A stretch of DNA of 14,282 nt from Parachlorella kessleri. Lineage: Eukaryota; Chlorophyta; Trebouxiophyceae; Chlorellales; Chlorellaceae. Where the stretch lies: NCBI GenBank assembly GCA_001598975.1, contig BBXU01000431.1, positions 1-14,282 of the forward strand. Direction: 5' to 3'. Shown here one piece after another: positions 8,093 through 14,282 of the stretch. How positions within the stretch are numbered: position 1 is the stretch's first letter; every line of letters starts with the position of its first letter. The notes below the pieces were generated by a model. It worked only from the letters and a program-made list of their open reading frames with translations, did no database searches and was not told the origin of the DNA. Made by a program: the position numbers and the translations under genes.

Positions 8093-9892
8093 CAGGAGAG
8101 TTCTGCAAAAAGCGCCGCCAGGACCAGGTGACTGATTTCCTTGTGACGGCAGGCGTGGGGCAGGCAGCCTGTATGGCTGGCGGAAAAACTCACCAGGTGG
8201 ACCAGCCTGCAAGACAGCAGGGAGGTCAGGGGTGCGGCGAGGATCAGCCTGTGCCAGAGCGGCAGCCACGAATGCAGCGTGCGAAGCCCACAGCCCCCCA
8301 TCCAAGCCCGGCCCAGGCGCACAGTTACTCTGAAGGTCTTGAGGCTGCCATCATTACAACTGCTGCTGCAGCAGCAGCCGGTGCTGCAGCCTGCTGTACA
8401 ACAGCAGATGCCCCGAACGCTTATGCAGCAAGCGACTCCGCCTTCCTGGCTGGAGAGAGAGCAGAGGAAGACGAGTGAGTTGCCCCTATGCTAGGATGTG
8501 TAGCTTAACTGGCTGTCTGGACCATGCTTGCTAAGCCTCAACTCCTTGACAGGCATCTGGTTCATAATCAGGTTCTTGCAATGGTGTTTCAGCTAGAACA
8601 TTTTGCAACATGCGCAGGCATTGATCATCCTGCACGTCTTGTGCGAGGGTCGGTTTACTGAATGGGTGCAAGTGCTGGCCAGGCCATATCCAGCCAATCA
8701 CGATCTGTAGTGTCATCTACCGGGCTGTGGCAGCAGGCTTGACTTCCTAACCATGGATCTGGACCTGGGGAGCCTGGACGGAGATGATGACTTTGAAGAA
8801 TTGTTGAGGGCCCTTGCTCCGGATGAGGGACTCGTATATAGCCAGGCAACTGTGCCACCCAACAATCCACAGCCTTCTGCCGCCAGCCGAGCAATGCCAA
8901 CAGCGGAGCAGAAACGCATGGTAGGGCCACAGACAGCAGCTACAACTGCGCTGACTCCACCTGCTAGGACGAAGACTGCATCAAATGCATTGCTAGGCCC
9001 GCCGCTTAGCCAGCAGCAGATGGCACCAGGGTTGCCCCCGCCACACCTCACGGCTGGGTGGGCACAGCAGCCTCCATGCTCAGGTTCCCAGCTACATGCG
9101 AGCTCAACTCAGACTTTGAGCCAGGGCCTCTATCAGCCCCGGTTACATGCACCCACAGTGACATCACCAGCAAGAGCAAGGGCAGCCAGCCTGGCAGCAT
9201 CGCCTGCGGCATCACCAGCTTCATCGTCAGCAGCTACAGCAGCCGTCCTGACCAAGCAGATCTTGGGTGGCTTGCTGGTACGTCATCATGGGCAGCAGCT
9301 GCACCAGGGCAGCTCAGCCACGCCAGCTTCGCCTGCCGGGGCACCCGTTGGAGCCACACCAGCCAACCCACCGGCAAGCGGTGGGGCGCTGGCACAGCTC
9401 CTCAGCCGGAGTGGTGTACGGCCAGGGCAGCAGCCTGAGCGGGCCGTGGGCCCAGCACAGGGTGCCTGCTGGGCAAGCAAGGCGCCATACCAGCAAATGT
9501 CCATGGCCCCATTGGCACCTGCCTCACGAGATGGACGCCTCCTAGGCCAGCTCCTGCGCCGGGCTCCAGCAGCAGGAGACGGCCATGCTAGCGCAGCTTC
9601 AGCGGCGGCTGAGACAACCTCCGCTGCTGCGCTTAGTGTGGGTGCTGCTGGCAGTGGCTCCTCTGGTTCCGCCGCAGCTGCCGCCGCAGAGCACGCTTTG
9701 GTTGAGCAGCTGCTACTGGAGGCCCTCTCAGCCACCCAGGGCTGCAACAAAGCCACCTTGGTGGATTTCGTGGACCACCGCATGAACGCTGTTGGGACGG
9801 AGGGGAAGCTCAGGCTATACAACCTGGTGCGAGATAGTATTGTGAGTGGGGTAGAGACAAATGCGAGGAGCACTCTCGCAAGGTCTGGGTGA
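7702..9892 (+). CDS. Uncharacterised low-complexity protein with heptad-like segment, poly-Gln and repeated L-x-x-Q-L-L motifs
   Basis: Function not recognised. Exon A (7702 or 7708 to 8474) encodes a heptad-like region (SVLQHLADLDQLRRRLAEEQ onward), then QYADKFRALSLRTGVLLPHG, ten glutamines, a basic patch (CKKRRQDQVTDFLV) and an Ala-rich tail. A GTGAGT donor at 8475-8480 overlaps the in-frame TGA at 8476. Acceptor CAGCAG ending at 8736 restores the same phase, joining EEDE to LDFLTMDLDLGSLDGDDD. No TGTAA separates the two parts, so I favour one gene with a 262-nt intron. Exon B (8737 on) encodes an acidic start, long Ser/Ala/Pro/Gln-rich stretches, and short motifs TKQILGGLL, LAQLLSRSG, LLGQLLRRA and LVEQLLLEAL, ending with VDFVDHRMNAVGTEGKLRLY. 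It runs to TGA 9890-9892, unless the GTGAGT at 9842 is used. Exon B could instead be a separate gene starting at ATG 8753 (AACCATGG). Composition suggests a disordered regulatory or scaffold protein, which is inference only. Confidence 0.5.
8062..8091 (+). repeat. (CAG)10 trinucleotide repeat, in frame as poly-Gln
   Basis: Ten uninterrupted CAG units lie inside the open frame, encoding ten Gln between SSSPR and AGEF. Such repeats are common in green algal genes and can vary in length between strains. Confidence 0.95.
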
Positions 9893-10158
9893 ATTTCATG
9901 GCTTCCATCAATCGATCACATTGCTGCAACTCCACAAAAGTGTCGGATGTGGTGTACCAGAAGGCAAGCCCTCAGAGCATGCCTTGTACGCCGCACCAAT
10001 CAATATAAACTAGATCCGCGAGAACTTGCAAAGTACACACTTTCTGTCACACCTGATGCCATCGTAAGCAGGTTATGTGGGAGTAAATGGCAGCCAGGTA
10101 ACTTGGCTTTGCCCCCATGGTTAACTCAGCCGAGCAGAATGCATTATAATGTCTGCAG

Positions 10159-10263
10159 GTGGGCTTTACGCTCGGTAGCCTACATGACAGGCAGAGGATC
10201 GTTTGTGAGCCTGCCCCCCATGGATGCACGCCTCTCTGGAGGAAGGCTCCCGCGCCAGCATAG
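10159..10263 (+). CDS. Candidate alternative 3' exon of the low-complexity gene
   Basis: If the donor GTGAGT at 9842 (after LRLYNLVRDSI, phase 0) is used, the acceptor GTCTGCAG ending at 10158 opens a 34-codon phase-0 frame starting VGFTLGSLHDRQRIV and ending at TAG 10261-10263. A TGTAA follows 143 nt later. Phase and spacing fit, but there is no homology to confirm it. Confidence 0.25.
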   Translation: MGFTLGSLHDRQRIVCEPAPHGCTPLWRKAPAPA

Positions 10264-10406
10264 CCATGACAACAGCTTCAGAACCTGCTCTCTGCCACCC
10301 CTGTGGTTGCTGATGGTGTAGAGTATGAACGAGGTAGTGCCATCCAATAGATGGGTGGGTTCATTGGATCGAGCGTCTTATGTATTCGCCGAGCCAACTT
10401 GCAATG

Positions 10407-10411
10407 TGTAA
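10407..10411 (+). terminator. Possible TGTAA polyadenylation signal of the low-complexity gene
   Basis: The first TGTAA I find on the plus strand after the stop at 9892 (about 515 nt away). It is a more usual distance (about 143 nt) from the alternative stop at 10263. Confidence 0.35.
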
Positions 10412-10968
10412 GCATATCTATCTTTGGGCCGGGGCTATGGCGTTATGCACTGGTGTATATGTGCATGCCATGCAGTGGTTACCCGGTCGCCCGACCTACG
10501 TTGTTCTTGCTCTCACCCCATCATCAGTGTGTCAAGCAGCTCTTTATGATGTTCTCCCAGCATTGCTTGTGTGGAATAAATAGCCCGCTGACATGCCTTC
10601 AAAGCACATTCGGGCAATGGCTAGCCTTTCTGCAAACTAGGCACCCGTGGCATCACCCACTTGGGCAAAGGGCACGGCTTAAGCACCAGAAACATGCCAC
10701 CAACAGTCGTCATAGGATGACACAAGAACTGAAACACAAACACAGCAACAGTGTTGCCAAAGTAACGAAATACAGATGAAACCGAGGGACTGCAGAGCAG
10801 TCGCAGATCAGGGTAGCCAACTAGCGCTGCCAGATGAAACAGGATCCTAGCTGTCCACCCAGGCCAGAAAGGCCCAGAGCTACAGCACTGGCCCGCAATC
10901 AAAGGTATACACTAACGACGACATCACTCGCAATACATGTCACTGACCACCAAAAACGTAAAAGGTGT

Positions 10969-10973
10969 TTACA
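10969..10973 (-). terminator. TGTAA polyadenylation signal for alanine aminotransferase
   Basis: TTACA on plus is TGTAA on minus. It lies 83 nt beyond the TGA (11056-11058) of the aminotransferase, a normal chlorophyte 3' UTR distance. Confidence 0.55.
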
Positions 10974-11055
10974 ATACTTTGGGTTTGCATGGCCGACTGG
11001 CTTACACAAGGCCCCCACATGGGCAGTCCCTGCTGCCGCTGCTTCAGGAGCCAGA

Positions 11056-13965
<2,910 letters not shown>

Positions 13966-14282
13966 CTGCAGGGTGTGAGATCGAACATTACTGGGACAAG
14001 CTAAAGGTGTCTGTAGCTGGAGGTGCAGCCTGCACCATGCAATGTCCAGGCCATGCTGGACTCTTGGTGGATGTGAAGGGCACCAGGTCGTCCTTGCCTG
14101 AGCAGACTGCGCCAGGCTGGGTCCACGGGGGTTACTGCAAGAAATCCGAATGTGCTACAACTCACAAGATACCATATCACATGCCGATGCAGCCTTCAGC
14201 CTCTGCTGCTCCCCTCCTCGCCACCCAGTCAAGCATCCCTCCGCCACCTTTGCCCTTGCCGACAACCAGCCCTGCGCCCCCG
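13966..14282 (-). other. Partial aminotransferase intron
   Basis: Upstream of the exon starting NIFLTDGAS (acceptor CTGCAG ending just above 13965) I find no segment encoding the expected preceding residues of the family. The remaining 317 nt are therefore read as intron, with the next exon outside the window. One acceptor-like site (TTTCTTGCAG, minus strand, near 14140) opens directly onto a TAA in the required frame, so no exon is proposed. Confidence 0.55.

Larger units (their letters stand above)
9893..11055. other. Convergent intergenic region, no convincing gene
   Basis: About 1.16 kb between two genes that converge. The open frames here (for example 9947-10321 and 10351-10779 on plus) have no recognisable domain, contain many Cys, His and Trp residues typical of chance frames, and lack good start contexts. 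Apart from a candidate 3' exon (10159-10263) and two TGTAA-type signals facing each other, I see nothing. Confidence 0.6.

Noticed and set aside
7729..8322. Long minus-strand frames with poly-Leu and poly-Ala
   Set aside because: They are antisense readings of the CAG repeat and neighbouring Gln/Ala-rich coding sequence.
9286..9873. 195-codon minus frame opposite the low-complexity gene
   Set aside because: Shadow of an Ala/Ser/Gly-rich, GC-rich coding region. The plus frame is longer, with a start context and an acidic N-terminus.
9947..10779. Two open frames on plus (9947-10321 and 10351-10779)
   Set aside because: No domain, biased toward Cys/His/Trp as chance frames are, no good start context, and one spans a candidate poly(A) signal. 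Treated as non-coding 3' sequence.
14050..14145. Possible additional upstream aminotransferase exon with acceptor TTTCTTGCAG
   Set aside because: The frame needed to join the next exon begins with TAA and the encoded residues do not match the family segment expected before NIFLTDGAS.

Overview
The window looks like nuclear DNA from a green alga (Chlorophyta). Three conserved genes are each split into many short exons by GT-AG introns of roughly 130-430 nt. The encoded proteins resemble plant and algal homologues, a TGTAA element (the usual chlorophyte polyadenylation signal) lies downstream of some genes, and one gene carries CAG/poly-Gln and alanine-rich tracts. There is no bacterial operon layout. 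I cannot name the genus from this sequence. Protein matches rest on recalled family sequences, not on a search. || Layout: (1) 49-3021, minus strand: 5' part of ELP3, the catalytic radical-SAM/acetyltransferase subunit of the Elongator tRNA-modification complex. Seven exons (427 codons) are present, and the C-terminal acetyltransferase domain lies off the left edge. (2) 3022 to about 3574: divergent intergenic region shared with the next gene. (3) 3575-5645, plus strand: six exons of a bifunctional methylene-THF dehydrogenase/methenyl-THF cyclohydrolase (FOLD), complete except for an uncertain short first exon. (4) 6070-7124, plus strand: an unrecognised gene, probably two exons. (5) about 7319 or 7702 to 9892 or 10263, plus strand: an unrecognised multi-exon gene for a low-complexity protein with a heptad-like segment, a poly-Gln run and a recurring short leucine motif (L-x-x-Q-L/I-L). 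(6) 9893-11055: convergent 3' region with no convincing gene. (7) 11056-13965, minus strand: the 3' nine exons of alanine aminotransferase, including a 21-nt terminal exon. Its N-terminal exons lie off the right edge. || The neighbouring genes (tRNA wobble-uridine modification, folate one-carbon metabolism, alanine/2-oxoglutarate transamination) are ordinary housekeeping genes and share no evident pathway. I see no mobile element, CRISPR array, rRNA or tRNA. The most interesting material is the 7.3-10.3 kb gene: its repeated leucine motifs, its splice donors that overlap or precede stop codons, and an orphan coding-like stretch just upstream.
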